From Leisingera aquaemixtae (lineage in GTDB: Bacteria > Pseudomonadota > Alphaproteobacteria > Rhodobacterales > Rhodobacteraceae): a stretch of DNA of 64,000 bases. The notes under the pieces were generated by a model. It worked only from the letters and a program-made list of their open reading frames with translations. It did not search any database and was not told the DNA's origin. The stretch spans positions 248,001 through 312,000 of the forward strand of contig NZ_CYSR01000040.1 of assembly GCF_001458395.1 (NCBI RefSeq), given 5' to 3'. Made by a program: the position numbers and the translations under genes. This document shows positions 9,339 through 18,709 of this stretch, piece after piece (within the stretch, counting starts at the first letter, position 1; each line of letters opens with the position of its first letter).

Positions 9339-10425
9339 GGAGAAGCAGTCCCAAGGTCAACAATATTGCAGCAGCGGGCGGCGCCCAGGCGGCCAGGGCC
9401 ACCGGGATTTGCCCGTTCTCGCCAAGGATTTGCGCGAAATTGCGGATGAAATAAAGCCCAAAACCCAGCAGCACCGCCATCAGCACCGCCAGGCCGGTGC
9501 CGCCAAAGCGGGCGTGCCGCATGGTGAAGGAGGCGCCGACCAGCACCATGGCGATCAGGAACAGCGGCCGGGCCAGTTCTGCCTGATAGCGCACTTCATA
9601 GCGCTTGGTGGTGAAGCCCGCGGCAGACAGCTCGCGGATGGTGGCGGGCAGGTCGTAGATCGAAATACCGCTGGCGGTGCCCAGCGTGTCGCGGATGCGG
9701 TCGGTGGTCAGCGTCGTGGGCAGCTGCAGCTCGTCATGCGAAGCGGCGCCGGCTTCCGGGTTAATGCCGGCCGTTAGCGGCCAGGATTTGGCATTGGTCA
9801 GGATCCAGTTGCTGCCGTCCAGCCGGGCGCTTTTGGCGATGATGCGGCGCACCGGTCCGCCGGCGGTGCTGTAGGCATGGATCGACACGTCATGAAGGGT
9901 GATGTCGGCGGCATCACCGCTGTAGCCCTTGGCGTGAATGACCGACTGGCCGCGGGCGCCGCCCTGGCGCAGCCACAGGCCCTCGCCGCTGAGCGACAGC
10001 GCAGAGGGGCCGCCATTGTGATAGGTTTCGGCCAGATCCTGGTAACGGTTGGCAGTGGCCGCCGCGATCGGGTTCAGCATGGTGACAGCCAGAACTCCGA
10101 TCCCTGCCGCCGCCAGCACCGGCGCCGCCAGCGCCCGGATGCCGGAGCGGCCAATGGCGCGGGTCACCACCAGTTCGCTGCTGCGGGCCAGGCCGACAAA
10201 CAGCACGATGGTGGTCAGGATCATGATCAGCGGCAGGAACTCACTGAGCGCGGCCGGGATGTTCAGCAGGCTGAGGCCAACCAGCTGCGGCAGGCCGAGG
10301 CTGGCCCCTTCGAAGCGGCGGATCTGCTCGTTCAGGTCGATCAGAATGACCAGCGTCATCAGAACCGCGCAGATCACCAGGAACCATTGCAGGAAGCGGC
10401 GCGCGTAATAGAGATCCAGCTTCAT
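9322..10425 (-). CDS. lptG: LPS export ABC transporter permease LptG
   Basis: LptG is one of two inner-membrane permeases of the LptB2FG complex, which extracts LPS from the inner membrane. The 367-residue product starts MKLDLYYARRFLQWF at 10425, preceded by an AGGAGGT ribosome site. It has the YjgP/YjgQ architecture: three N-terminal membrane helices, a periplasmic jellyroll (about 100-260) and three C-terminal helices. Upstream in-frame residues are read-through of lptF in another frame and were excluded. ATG overlaps the lptF stop (ATGA). Confidence 0.94.
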   Translation of the reverse strand: MKLDLYYARRFLQWFLVICAVLMTLVILIDLNEQIRRFEGASLGLPQLVGLSLLNIPAALSEFLPLIMILTTIVLFVGLARSSELVVTRAIGRSGIRALAAPVLAAAGIGVLAVTMLNPIAAATANRYQDLAETYHNGGPSALSLSGEGLWLRQGGARGQSVIHAKGYSGDAADITLHDVSIHAYSTAGGPVRRIIAKSARLDGSNWILTNAKSWPLTAGINPEAGAASHDELQLPTTLTTDRIRDTLGTASGISIYDLPATIRELSAAGFTTKRYEVRYQAELARPLFLIAMVLVGASFTMRHARFGGTGLAVLMAVLLGFGLYFIRNFAQILGENGQIPVALAAWAPPAAAILLTLGLLLHAEDG

Positions 10426-11540
10426 GCGGAGACCTCCTGCCGGATGCGCTTGGGCCGCGAGGCCAGGATCAGAAAGATCAGCGCCACGCCCAGACCCAGC
10501 AGGGTGGGCAGGTAGATCAGCGGCCACAGGCCGGGGTTGTCCAGCACCGGTTCCGACACCACGCCGCGCAGGCCTTCGACAAAGATCAACACGACAAAGG
10601 CAAGGAAGGCCTGCCGCCAGACGCCGAAGCGGGAGAACGTGCCCAGCATCAGCGCCGAAAATCCGATCAGGGCCACGGCCACGCACACCAGCGCGCGGGC
10701 AAAGCGCAGGTGCAGCTCCTCCGCCTGGGCACCGGCGGAATAGCCGTCAGTGCGGGTCACAGTCTCTGTGCCGGTCATCAGCTCCAGGCTGGGGATGGAG
10801 CGGATGTTGCGGGCCGGGTTCTCAGCTTTGCGCGCCAGGGCGCTGATATCGTATGAGAAATCAGAAAAGAACGTGGTCGACATCCGCTGCGTCTTGTGGT
10901 CCAGCCGCTGCGCCATGCCCTCTACCATGATCAGATGCGCGCTGCCTTCGTCGCGCACCAGAAAGGCGCGGGCGCCGGTATAGGTGACGGTTACCGCCGG
11001 GTCGCGGCGGTCCGACAGGAACACGTCGTTCAGGGTGCCGTCGGGGTCAATCTGGCGGATGTAGAAGGTGACGCCTTCGGCGGGATGCAGGAAGTCCCCC
11101 TCGCTCAGCAGCTTGGCGGTGATGTTGCGGGACACCTCGCTCTCGCGCTCTTCCAGCTGGTTGATCGAGGCGGGCAGCAGGTAATGGGTCAGCGCCGACA
11201 TCATCAGCGCTGTGATGATGCCAAAGGCCAGCGCAGGCCTGGCCATCTGCCAGGGGCTGGTGCCGGTGGCGCGCAGCACGGTCAGCTCGCTCTCGCTGTT
11301 CAGCCTGTTGGTGACCCAGACCGCGGCGCCGAAGGTGGCGATCGGCAGCACCATGCGGATCAGGTTCGGCAGGGTGAGCGCGGTGAATTCCAGGAACACC
11401 AGGGCCGACTGCCCGTTGCCGATCAGCGTGTCAAACAGCACAACCGCCCGGTTGACCCAGAACACGGCCACCAGAATCAGGGCAAAGAAGCCGAAGAAGA
11501 GCAGATACTGTGACAGCACATATCTGTCGTAGCGTGACAC
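10422..11540 (-). CDS. lptF: LPS export ABC transporter permease LptF
   Basis: The partner permease of LptG, 372 residues, with the same two-times-three helix layout around a periplasmic domain. The start is a GTG at 11540 (sequence SRYDRYVLSQYLLFFGFF) with a G-rich ribosome site; residues upstream in frame look non-coding. It is the first gene of the long minus-strand operon lptF-lptG-lptD-surA-pdxA-rsmA-pdxJ and is transcribed divergently from pepA, so the 200 bp between them should hold both promoters. Confidence 0.94.
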   Translation of the reverse strand: MSRYDRYVLSQYLLFFGFFALILVAVFWVNRAVVLFDTLIGNGQSALVFLEFTALTLPNLIRMVLPIATFGAAVWVTNRLNSESELTVLRATGTSPWQMARPALAFGIITALMMSALTHYLLPASINQLEERESEVSRNITAKLLSEGDFLHPAEGVTFYIRQIDPDGTLNDVFLSDRRDPAVTVTYTGARAFLVRDEGSAHLIMVEGMAQRLDHKTQRMSTTFFSDFSYDISALARKAENPARNIRSIPSLELMTGTETVTRTDGYSAGAQAEELHLRFARALVCVAVALIGFSALMLGTFSRFGVWRQAFLAFVVLIFVEGLRGVVSEPVLDNPGLWPLIYLPTLLGLGVALIFLILASRPKRIRQEVSA

Positions 11541-11742
11541 CCGATCCCCCCAGACCTTGCCGTTGTTATTTTCCCGGACCTTAGTGGATTTGATTGGCGG
11601 GGAAAACTGCATTCTCGCAAGGCAGCAGGATCGGCGGCGGATTGCAGATAACCGGACTGAACGGCCAGGTCTGGCCAAGCGCCGCTGCGCAGGATACCTC
11701 TTGAGCCAACAATCAGGTGATACCAGCAGGAGTTCGCAACAA

Positions 11743-13218
11743 ATGAGCAGTCTTACCCCGATCCGTTTTGCCGAATACGACCCCAAAGCGCTGGCAGAGA
11801 TGACCGGCCGCGTGGCGGTGATGGTCACGCTGGAGGGCAGCATGGATCAGGCGGCGCGCAGCGCCAACCGGCTCAGCAAAGGCGCCATTGCCCGGCTGAT
11901 CGGGTCCGAGGGGTTCAAGAAGGCGAAGTCCGGCGACGTGATCTCTGTGAGCTGGCCTGCGGGGATGCAGGCGGAGGCGCTGGACGTGCTGGTGCTGCCG
12001 CGCAAGCTGACGCCGGTGGAGGCGCGCAAGGCAGGCGCCAATCTGGCCAAAGGGGCCGCGGGCAAGCGTCTGACGGTGATGGCTGGCGGCATGAACAAGG
12101 CCGCCGATCTGACCCAGGGCATTGCGCTGCGGGACTATGAGTTCGACAATCACAAATCGCCGAAAGACGACAAGCCAAAGGGCGAGGTGGTGATCGCCTG
12201 CAAGGCGCCTTCGGAGCTGGAAGCCGCCTGCGCGCCGCTGCTGGCGGTGGCCGAGGGCGTTCATATGACCCGCGATTTGATCAATGAGCCGGCCAATGTG
12301 CTGACCACCACGGAATTCGCCCGCCGCATCGAGGAAATGAAGGGGATCGGCCTGGAGGTCGAGATCCTGGAAGAAGCGGATCTGGAGAAGCTGGGCATGC
12401 GCACGCTGTTGAGTGTCGGGCAGGGGTCCGACAGCCCCTCCAAGGTGGCGGTGATGCACTGGAAGGGCGGCGCCAAGGATGCCGCGCTGCTGGCGCTGGT
12501 CGGCAAGGGCGTTGTGTTCGACACTGGCGGCATTTCCCTGAAGCCCGCGGCCGGCATGGAAGAGATGACCATGGACATGGGCGGCGCGGGTGTCGTGACC
12601 GGGACCATGAAGGCGCTGGCGCTGCGCAAGGCCAAGGCCAATGTGGTGGGCCTCGTCGGGCTGGTGGAGAACATGCCGTCGGGCAACGCCATCCGCCCGG
12701 GCGATGTGGTGAAGTCGATGAAGGGCGACACGGTGGAGATCATCAACACCGACGCCGAAGGCCGTTTGGTGCTGTGTGATGTGCTGTGGTACGCGCAGGA
12801 GCGGTTCAAGCCAGCGGGCGTCATTGACCTGGCAACGCTGACCGGTGCCATCATCATCGGTTTGGGGCATGAGAATGCCGGCGTGTTCTCCAACGACGAC
12901 GGCCTTTGCAATGCCTTTCTCAAGGCCGCCGGCGCCGAGGATGAGGGCGCTTGGCGGATGCCCTTGGGCAAGGCCTATGACGAGCAGCTGAAATCGCGCA
13001 TCGCCGACATGAAGAACGTGGGCGGGCGGCCCGCGGGCTCAATCACCGCGGCGCAGTTCCTTCAGCGCTTCATCAAGGACGGCATGCCCTGGATTCATCT
13101 GGACATTGCGGGCGTCGCCTCGGTGAAGACGGATACCGCTTACGCGCCCAAAGGCGCCACCGGCTGGGGCGTGATGGCGCTGAACCGCTTGGTCGCGGAT
13201 AAGTTCGAGGCGGAATAA
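11743..13218 (+). CDS. pepA: Leucyl aminopeptidase (M17)
   Basis: The 491-residue protein is a cytosolic dinuclear-metal aminopeptidase. The C-terminal M17 catalytic half shows GKGVVFDTGGISLKP (metal and catalytic lysine) and the signature NTDAEGRLVL. The ATG at 11743 has AGGAG upstream, while the frame remains open further 5' into the divergent promoter region. In some bacteria PepA also binds DNA in Xer recombination; nothing in the sequence speaks to that here. holC follows after six bases. Confidence 0.95.
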   Translation: MSSLTPIRFAEYDPKALAEMTGRVAVMVTLEGSMDQAARSANRLSKGAIARLIGSEGFKKAKSGDVISVSWPAGMQAEALDVLVLPRKLTPVEARKAGANLAKGAAGKRLTVMAGGMNKAADLTQGIALRDYEFDNHKSPKDDKPKGEVVIACKAPSELEAACAPLLAVAEGVHMTRDLINEPANVLTTTEFARRIEEMKGIGLEVEILEEADLEKLGMRTLLSVGQGSDSPSKVAVMHWKGGAKDAALLALVGKGVVFDTGGISLKPAAGMEEMTMDMGGAGVVTGTMKALALRKAKANVVGLVGLVENMPSGNAIRPGDVVKSMKGDTVEIINTDAEGRLVLCDVLWYAQERFKPAGVIDLATLTGAIIIGLGHENAGVFSNDDGLCNAFLKAAGAEDEGAWRMPLGKAYDEQLKSRIADMKNVGGRPAGSITAAQFLQRFIKDGMPWIHLDIAGVASVKTDTAYAPKGATGWGVMALNRLVADKFEAE

Positions 13219-13224
13219 ACACTT

Positions 13225-13683
13225 ATGGGGGCTGCCTATTTCTATCATCTGACCCGCAGGCCGCTGGAGGAGACCTTGCCGGTCCTTCTGGACAAGGCGC
13301 GCGGGGCGGGCTGGCGCATTGCGGTGCGCGGGCGCGATCCCGAACGCATGGCCTGGCTGGATGACCGTTTGTGGCAGGGGCCGGAGGAAAGCTTCCCTGC
13401 CCACGGCCTGGCGGGCGGCCCCCATGATGCGCTGCAGCCGGTCCTGCTGACGGCAGGGCCGGAGGCCGCCAATTCACCCGATTGCGTGATGGCTGTGGAT
13501 GGCGCCGCCGTCACCGCGGAAGAGGTGCAGGCGCTGCAGCGGGTCTGCATCCTGTTTGACGGCACCGATCCGGAGGCCGTGCAGCACGCCCGCACCCAGT
13601 GGAAAAGCCTGACAGACGCCGGCTGCTCTGCCCAGTACTGGTCCGAGGAAAGCGGGCGCTGGGAAAAGAAGGCAGAAAAATAG
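13225..13683 (+). CDS. holC: DNA polymerase III subunit chi
   Basis: HolC links the clamp-loader complex to single-stranded DNA-binding protein. The 152-residue product has the family start (YFYHLTRRPLEETLPVLLDKARGAG), the conserved DDRLW motif and a HGL...PV.L segment. Its position immediately after pepA (6 bp) is the classical pepA-holC arrangement, so they are co-transcribed. Confidence 0.93.
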   Translation: MGAAYFYHLTRRPLEETLPVLLDKARGAGWRIAVRGRDPERMAWLDDRLWQGPEESFPAHGLAGGPHDALQPVLLTAGPEAANSPDCVMAVDGAAVTAEEVQALQRVCILFDGTDPEAVQHARTQWKSLTDAGCSAQYWSEESGRWEKKAEK

Positions 13684-13818
13684 GCTGCCCCGCCCCGCAG
13701 ATCGGCAGGTTTCCGCCAGTTCCCGTCAGTTTTATTTCAATTGTGCAGGAAATGCTCGCGCGACTGCGGTTCGCGCATTAATCCTCCCCGTCAAAAGATC
13801 CAGACATTGGGGGGACAG

Positions 13819-14370
13819 ATGATTTCGAAGCGTGTGTTTCTGCGGCCGCGGCTGCTGCCTGTTGTTGGGGCGGCACTGCTGGTGCTGGCAAATTGCGGCG
13901 CTCCCCAGGGCGGGTCTGTCGGCCGGGCCGAGGTCGACGCCGAGCGTCTGGACTTTGCGGTTCAGGAAGTCCGCTCCCTGCGGTCCAAGGGCAAGCGGGT
14001 GTGGTGCGTGCCGTTTGCGCGCAACGCCAGCGGCATCGAGATTTACGGCAATGCCAAGACCTGGTGGTCACAGGCCAATGGTCAGTTCAGCCGCGGGAAG
14101 CAGCCGCTGCCCGGCGCGGTGATGGCCTTTCAGGCGACCCGCTCAAACCCGCTGGGCCATGTTGCGGTGGTGTCCAAGGTCGAAGATTCCCGCCGGATCG
14201 AGGTCAATCATGCCAATTGGCACCGCAACAAGGTGTCGCTGGGCATGGCGGTGATAGATGTGTCGGCCGCCAATGACTGGTCCGTTGTGCGGCTGGAAAG
14301 CAATCCGGGCGCATTCGGGCGCGTGTACCCCATCCTTGGCTTCATCTCGCCGCAGCCCGGCGCCGGGTGA
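13819..14370 (+). CDS. CHAP-domain lipoprotein (putative cell-wall amidase/peptidase)
   Basis: The 183-residue protein has a signal sequence ending in a lipobox, VLANC, so Cys26 is the likely lipidation site. The remainder is CHAP-like: the catalytic cysteine is probably in KRVWCVPFAR, the histidine in NPLGHVAVVSK, and VNHANWHRNK closes the fold. CHAP enzymes cut peptidoglycan peptide bonds, though many short anchored forms are of unknown substrate. The ATG at 13819 is preferred over an upstream in-frame start because the lipoprotein signal begins there. Confidence 0.8.
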   Translation: MISKRVFLRPRLLPVVGAALLVLANCGAPQGGSVGRAEVDAERLDFAVQEVRSLRSKGKRVWCVPFARNASGIEIYGNAKTWWSQANGQFSRGKQPLPGAVMAFQATRSNPLGHVAVVSKVEDSRRIEVNHANWHRNKVSLGMAVIDVSAANDWSVVRLESNPGAFGRVYPILGFISPQPGAG

Positions 14371-14389
14371 GGCATGAGGCGAGCAGTTG

Positions 14390-14806
14390 TCAGCTGTTCT
14401 GAATGCCGCCGCGCTGGATCATCCGGGCGGAAATCTCCTCAAAGGCCCTGCGCCACAGCGCTTCGAGCTCGGGGGTGAACTCTTCTCCCAGCGCGTTGCG
14501 CAGGGAGTCGACCAGTGCTTCCTCCATGGGGGCAAAATGAGAGGTGTGGACGCCGAGGCTTGCGTGTCTTTTGCCGAGTTCCTGAAAGTGCGGGTCGACG
14601 GCGGATTCATCGTCAAGCTTGGCAAGAATGACGCCCAGCGTTGTCATGAACTTCATGCCCTGGCCTTCCAGATCCTCCCGGAAAAGCTGCCGCAGCTCAG
14701 GCGCGTGCCGGAACAGCGCGTCATAGAAAAACGCGGGATCCCTGACGGCCTCGTCCTTCAGCTTGCTGTAGCTTTCTGTCAGTTGTTTCAGTTCTGCATC
14801 TGTCAC
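14390..14806 (-). CDS. Single-domain globin family protein
   Basis: This 138-residue protein has a globin-like helical pattern. The FYDALFRHAPELRQLFRED region corresponds to helices B-D, LGKRHASLGV carries the probable proximal (F8) histidine, and PELEALWRRAFEEIS forms the last helix. Related single-domain bacterial haemoglobins bind O2 or NO. The gene stands alone on the minus strand; a long inverted repeat lies 53 bp upstream of its start. Function beyond haem/gas binding is inference. Confidence 0.8.
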   Translation of the reverse strand: MTDAELKQLTESYSKLKDEAVRDPAFFYDALFRHAPELRQLFREDLEGQGMKFMTTLGVILAKLDDESAVDPHFQELGKRHASLGVHTSHFAPMEEALVDSLRNALGEEFTPELEALWRRAFEEISARMIQRGGIQNS

Positions 14807-14858
14807 GGGGATATCAAGCTCCTTTCTGGTGTGTCAGTCGCCATCCAGCTTAGGAGCG

Positions 14859-14889
14859 ATTGAGCCGGAATTCCTTGATCCGGCTCAAT
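14859..14889 (-). terminator. 11-bp inverted repeat between the aspartic protease and globin genes
   Basis: Arms ATTGAGCCGGA (14859-14869) and TCCGGCTCAAT (14879-14889) are perfectly complementary around a 9-base loop. It lies just after the stop of the protease gene and before the globin gene, both on the minus strand. There is no T-run, so it may be an atypical terminator, an mRNA-end stabiliser or a globin-leader element. Confidence 0.5.
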
Positions 14890-14923
14890 AACCTGAATTG
14901 AGGAGCTGTGCCGCCAGCAGCGG

Positions 14924-15505
14924 TTACCGCGTCAGGACCAGGGCGCCATTGCGGATCTCGATGCTGGACCAGCGCTGCAAGTAGCCCATCCCAAGCAGCG
15001 ACTGGTCAAGCGCCCCCTTGTTGACCCAGACACGCACGCCGGTGTCGGTTATGCCGCCCAGCGACATTTCATCAATCCAGACAGAGGCGGTGCGCACTTC
15101 GCCATTGGCGGTTTGGGCGCGGCCGAGATAGGCGAGGTTTCCGGTATCAATCCCGGCCCGCCGGGCGTCGCTTTCGTTCAGCACGACCTGGCTGGCGCCG
15201 GTGTCCACCAGAAACTCGATCGGGGTGCCGTTCACGTCCAGTGTCAGGTAGTAGTGCCCGTCGCGCGCGCGCGGCACCTCGACCCGGCCGCCATCCACCG
15301 CCACGTTCTGCTGCGGGCGCACGGTCTGGCGGATGTCCTGCCACAGCCCGTAAGAGGCGATGACGCCGAGGAAAATGAAGCCCCAGACGGCAAACATCTG
15401 CAGCGTTTTGCCCAGGCTTTCGCGGTTTTGCACGAAGACCCAAGAGCCAACCGCCACCAGCAGGATCGCCAGATAGATGAACCGCCCGATCTCATAGTCG
15501 CCCAT
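14924..15505 (-). CDS. TIGR02281-type clan AA (retropepsin-like) membrane aspartic protease
   Basis: The 193-residue protein has two N-terminal membrane helices (about residues 8-25 and 34-52) and then a retropepsin-like domain. The catalytic DTGAS motif lies in FLVDTGASQVVL, and LLGMGYLQRW near the C-terminus matches the family end. Such proteins are widespread in alphaproteobacteria; substrates are unknown. It stands upstream of the globin gene on the same strand. Confidence 0.88.
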   Translation of the reverse strand: MGDYEIGRFIYLAILLVAVGSWVFVQNRESLGKTLQMFAVWGFIFLGVIASYGLWQDIRQTVRPQQNVAVDGGRVEVPRARDGHYYLTLDVNGTPIEFLVDTGASQVVLNESDARRAGIDTGNLAYLGRAQTANGEVRTASVWIDEMSLGGITDTGVRVWVNKGALDQSLLGMGYLQRWSSIEIRNGALVLTR

Positions 15506-15549
15506 TTACGCACCTCCTGAACAGAATGTAGGCGGGCCAGGGCGGTATG

Positions 15550-16170
15550 CTAGCCGGCAAAGCCGAAGGCACGCAGGCCGTCGAGCACAAACTGCACCGA
15601 CAGGGCCGCCAGCAGCATTCCCAGCAGACGGGTCACGACGGTGATGCCGGTCTTGCCCAGAAGCCGCTCAAACAGGCCGGAAAACAAGCACATCACCAGA
15701 AGGATTGCCAGCACCGCCAGCACCGTGGCCATGACCATGGCAAAGCCGGTAAAGCCGGGCTGCTGGCCGGTCAGCAGGATCACCGTGGCAATCGAGCCGG
15801 GCCCGGCCATCAGCGGGATTGCCAGCGGAAAGACCGACGGGTCGTCAAACTCATCCTCTTCGCTGCGGTCCTCGCGCCGTTTATTGCGGCGTTCGAACAG
15901 CATGTCCAGCGCCGTCAGGAACAACAGCACGCCGCCCGCGATGCGGAAGGCGGGCATGGAGATGCCGATGAAGCCCAGCACCGCCTCCCCCAGCGCGGCA
16001 AACAGCGCCAGCAGGATTGCCGCGACGATCGTAGCGCGGATCGCGATGGTACGCCGCTGCGCGGTGGACATGCCTTGGGTCAGGGCCAGGAACACAGGCG
16101 TCAGGCCGATCGGGTCGACAATGACAAACAGGGTCACAAAGGCGGTAATCAGGAATGCGGTGTCGATCAT
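15550..16170 (-). CDS. MarC family integral membrane protein
   Basis: The 206-residue protein is predicted to span the membrane six times and has the MarC/UPF0056 start (FVTLFVIVDPIGLTPVFLALT) and the internal AIPLMAGPGSIATVILL motif. Role unproven (an early link to antibiotic resistance was not upheld). The ATG at 16170 overlaps the stop of the upstream ABC-F gene (ATGA), so expression is coupled. Confidence 0.9.
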   Translation of the reverse strand: MIDTAFLITAFVTLFVIVDPIGLTPVFLALTQGMSTAQRRTIAIRATIVAAILLALFAALGEAVLGFIGISMPAFRIAGGVLLFLTALDMLFERRNKRREDRSEEDEFDDPSVFPLAIPLMAGPGSIATVILLTGQQPGFTGFAMVMATVLAVLAILLVMCLFSGLFERLLGKTGITVVTRLLGMLLAALSVQFVLDGLRAFGFAG

Positions 16171-18023
16171 TGCGCTTCGGCTTGCTCCAGTTTCTCCAGC
16201 GCGTCCATCCACAGGCCTTCGGCCCGCTCCAGCGCCTCGATGCATTCAGCGTGTTTTTTCTGCCAGACCGCCATATCCGCAGCCTTGCCCGGTTCGTACA
16301 GGGTTGGGTCGGCGAGCCTTTCATCAAGCTTTTCGCGCATTTCGCTGAGCTTTTCCACCCGCGCCTCGGACTTGCGCACGTCCGCCCGCAGCGCAATCAG
16401 CACATCGCGGGAGGTGCGCTTGGGCTTGGCGGGCTTTGGCGCACCGGTTTTGGCAGCGGGCTTTTCCCGCGCCAGCAGCAGCGCGCGGTAGCTTTCCAGG
16501 TCGCCGTTATAGGGGTTCACCGTGCCGTCCGACACCAGCCACAGACGGTCCGCGACCAGGCTGAGCAGATGCATGTCGTGGCTGACCAGGATCACGGCAC
16601 CGGAATAAGCGGTGAGCGCCTCGACCAGCGCCTCGCGGCTTTCGATGTCGAGGTGGTTGGTCGGCTCGTCGAGGATCAGCATATGCGGCGCGTCGATGGT
16701 TGCGATCAGCAGGCTGAGCCGCGCTTTCTGGCCGCCGGACAGCCGCCCGACCTCCGTCTCTGCCTGGGCCGCGGCGAGGCCGAACCCCGCCAGCCGGGCG
16801 CGCCATTTCGCAGGCGCCTCATCCGGGCGCAGGCGGCGCAGGTGGTCCAACGGGGTCTCATCGACATAAAGCTCATCCACCTGGTGCTGGGCGAAATAGC
16901 CGATCCGCAGCTTGGAGGAGCGGGTCATCTTGCCGGCCATCAACGGCAGCCGGTCCGCCAGCAGTTTTGACAGTGTCGACTTGCCTTGGCCATTTTTGCC
17001 CAACAGCGCGATGCGGTCGTCTTGGTCGATGCGCAGGTTCAGCCGCTTCAGCACTTCCGTGCCGCCATAACCGGTGACGCCGCCCTCGATCTGGATGATC
17101 GGCGGGGACATTTCCTCGGGCTCGGGGAAGGTGAAGGCGCGCAGGGCTGCCTCTTGCGGGGAGGTGATCGGCTTCATCTTGGCGATCATCTTGAGCCGCG
17201 ACTGCGCTTGCACCGCCTTCGATGCTTTATAGCGGAAGCGGTCGACGAAGCTTTGCAGATGGGCGCGGCGGGCTTCCTGTTTCTTGGCCTCGGCTTCGGC
17301 GACCGCCAGACGGGCCGCGCGGGTCTCTGCAAAGGTGTCGTAGTTGCCCTGATACAGGGTGAGCTTCTTGTCCTCCAGATGCAGGATGGCGCCCACCGCC
17401 CGGTTCAGCAGTCCGCGGTCGTGGCTGACGATCAGAACGGTGTGGGGGTATTTCGCCAGGTAGCTTTCCAGCCACAGCGCACCTTCGAGGTCGAGATAGT
17501 TGGTCGGCTCGTCCAAGAGCAGCAGATCGGGCTGGGCAAACAGCACCGCCGCCAGCGCCACGCGCATCCGCCATCCGCCGGAGAAGTCGGAGCAGGGGCG
17601 TTTCTGGTCCGCGTCGTCAAAACCCAGACCCTTGAGGATCGAGGCCGCGCGCGCCTCTGCCGACCAGGCGTCGATGTCGGTCAGGCGCGTCTGGATTTCG
17701 GCAATCCGCGCAGGGTCGCTGGCGCTGTCAGCCTCTGCCAGCAGAGCGGCGCGTTCGGTGTCGGCGGCCAGCACCGTGTCGGTCAGCGACACGTTGGACG
17801 AGGGCACCTCCTGCGCGACACCGCCGATACGGGCCTTGGAGGGCAGGGAGATACTGCCGCCCTCCAGCGCCAGTTCGCCCCGGATCAGCCGGAAAAGGGT
17901 GGTCTTGCCGGTGCCGTTGCGCCCGACCAGGCCGACCTTATGCCCGGTGGGAATGGTGGCGGATGCGCTGTCAATCAGCGGGCGGCCTTCGACCGAATAG
18001 GTGATGTCCTGAATACGTAACAT
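16167..18023 (-). CDS. ABC-F family ATPase (Uup/YheS-like)
   Basis: The 618-residue protein has two ABC ATPase domains and no membrane segments, so it is ABC-F, a ribosome-acting group. Domain 1 has Walker A GRNGTGKTT, signature FSGGWRMR and Walker B LLLLDEPTNYLD. A charged linker (about 235-290) follows. Domain 2 has GKNGQGKST, LSGGQKARLS and LILDEPTNHLD. A C-terminal charged coiled coil (about 530-618) is as in Uup/YheS. The ATG at 18023 starts MLRIQDITYSVEG; upstream in-frame sequence was excluded. Confidence 0.93.
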   Translation of the reverse strand: MLRIQDITYSVEGRPLIDSASATIPTGHKVGLVGRNGTGKTTLFRLIRGELALEGGSISLPSKARIGGVAQEVPSSNVSLTDTVLAADTERAALLAEADSASDPARIAEIQTRLTDIDAWSAEARAASILKGLGFDDADQKRPCSDFSGGWRMRVALAAVLFAQPDLLLLDEPTNYLDLEGALWLESYLAKYPHTVLIVSHDRGLLNRAVGAILHLEDKKLTLYQGNYDTFAETRAARLAVAEAEAKKQEARRAHLQSFVDRFRYKASKAVQAQSRLKMIAKMKPITSPQEAALRAFTFPEPEEMSPPIIQIEGGVTGYGGTEVLKRLNLRIDQDDRIALLGKNGQGKSTLSKLLADRLPLMAGKMTRSSKLRIGYFAQHQVDELYVDETPLDHLRRLRPDEAPAKWRARLAGFGLAAAQAETEVGRLSGGQKARLSLLIATIDAPHMLILDEPTNHLDIESREALVEALTAYSGAVILVSHDMHLLSLVADRLWLVSDGTVNPYNGDLESYRALLLAREKPAAKTGAPKPAKPKRTSRDVLIALRADVRKSEARVEKLSEMREKLDERLADPTLYEPGKAADMAVWQKKHAECIEALERAEGLWMDALEKLEQAEAQ

Positions 18024-18223
18024 GATCAGCGGTGTGGCGCAGGTGCCGGGGGCTGTCAATCGGCCTGCCGCGATCCTCTGGCTGAAATTATCGCTGCGGG
18101 GGGCGCACGCGCCTGCGCGCGGTCTGAAAACGTCTTTCCAAGCGCCTCCAGCCATGTTACGCGGCGCGCGGAGTTTCCGGCCCGGGGATACGCCCTGCGG
18201 CCCATCAATCAGGAGAATGCCAA

Positions 18224-18646
18224 ATGGCTCTGGAACGCACTTTCTCGATCATCAAGCCCGATGCAACCCGCCGCAACCTGACCGGCAAGATTAACGCCAA
18301 GTTTGAAGAAGCCGGCCTGCGCATCGTGGCGCAGAAGCGCATCCACATGACCAAGGAACAGGCAGGCAAATTCTACGAAGTGCACGCCGAGCGTCCGTTC
18401 TACGACGAACTGTGCGAGTTCATGTCCTCCGCTCCGGTGGTTGTGCAGGTCCTGGAAGGCGAAAACGCCATTGCCAAGAACCGCGAAGTGATGGGCGCCA
18501 CCAACCCGGCAGACGCAGCCGCCGGCACCATCCGCGCCGAGTTCGCTGAATCGGTTGGCGAGAACTCCGTGCACGGCTCCGATGCTCCGGAAACCGCAGC
18601 TGTGGAAATCGCCTACTTCTTCTCCGGCATCGAGCTGGTCGGCTGA
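18224..18646 (+). CDS. ndk: Nucleoside diphosphate kinase
   Basis: Ndk transfers the gamma phosphate of ATP to NDPs through a phosphohistidine. The 140-residue protein matches the normal length. It has the [10 protein letters not shown] start and the active-site His117 in [10 protein letters not shown]. An AGGAG ribosome site precedes the ATG. The gene is monocistronic, with its own terminator immediately downstream. Confidence 0.97.
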   Translation: MALERTFSIIKPDATRRNLTGKINAKFEEAGLRIVAQKRIHMTKEQAGKFYEVHAERPFYDELCEFMSSAPVVVQVLEGENAIAKNREVMGATNPADAAAGTIRAEFAESVGENSVHGSDAPETAAVEIAYFFSGIELVG

Positions 18647-18676
18647 TCATCCGGTTCACCGGATTGAAATCTGAAG

Positions 18677-18709
18677 GGGCTGCAGCTTAAAGGCTTGCAG
18701 CCCTTTTTT
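18677..18709 (+). terminator. Rho-independent terminator of ndk
   Basis: GGGCTGCA (18677-18684) pairs with TGCAGCCC (18696-18703), followed directly by six T (18704-18709). It overlaps the stop of the convergent DUF4112 gene. Confidence 0.92.

Noticed and set aside
8163-9449. 428-codon plus-strand frame opposite lptD
   Set aside because: Shadow of lptD; composition is Gly/Gln/Arg-rich and no motif is present.
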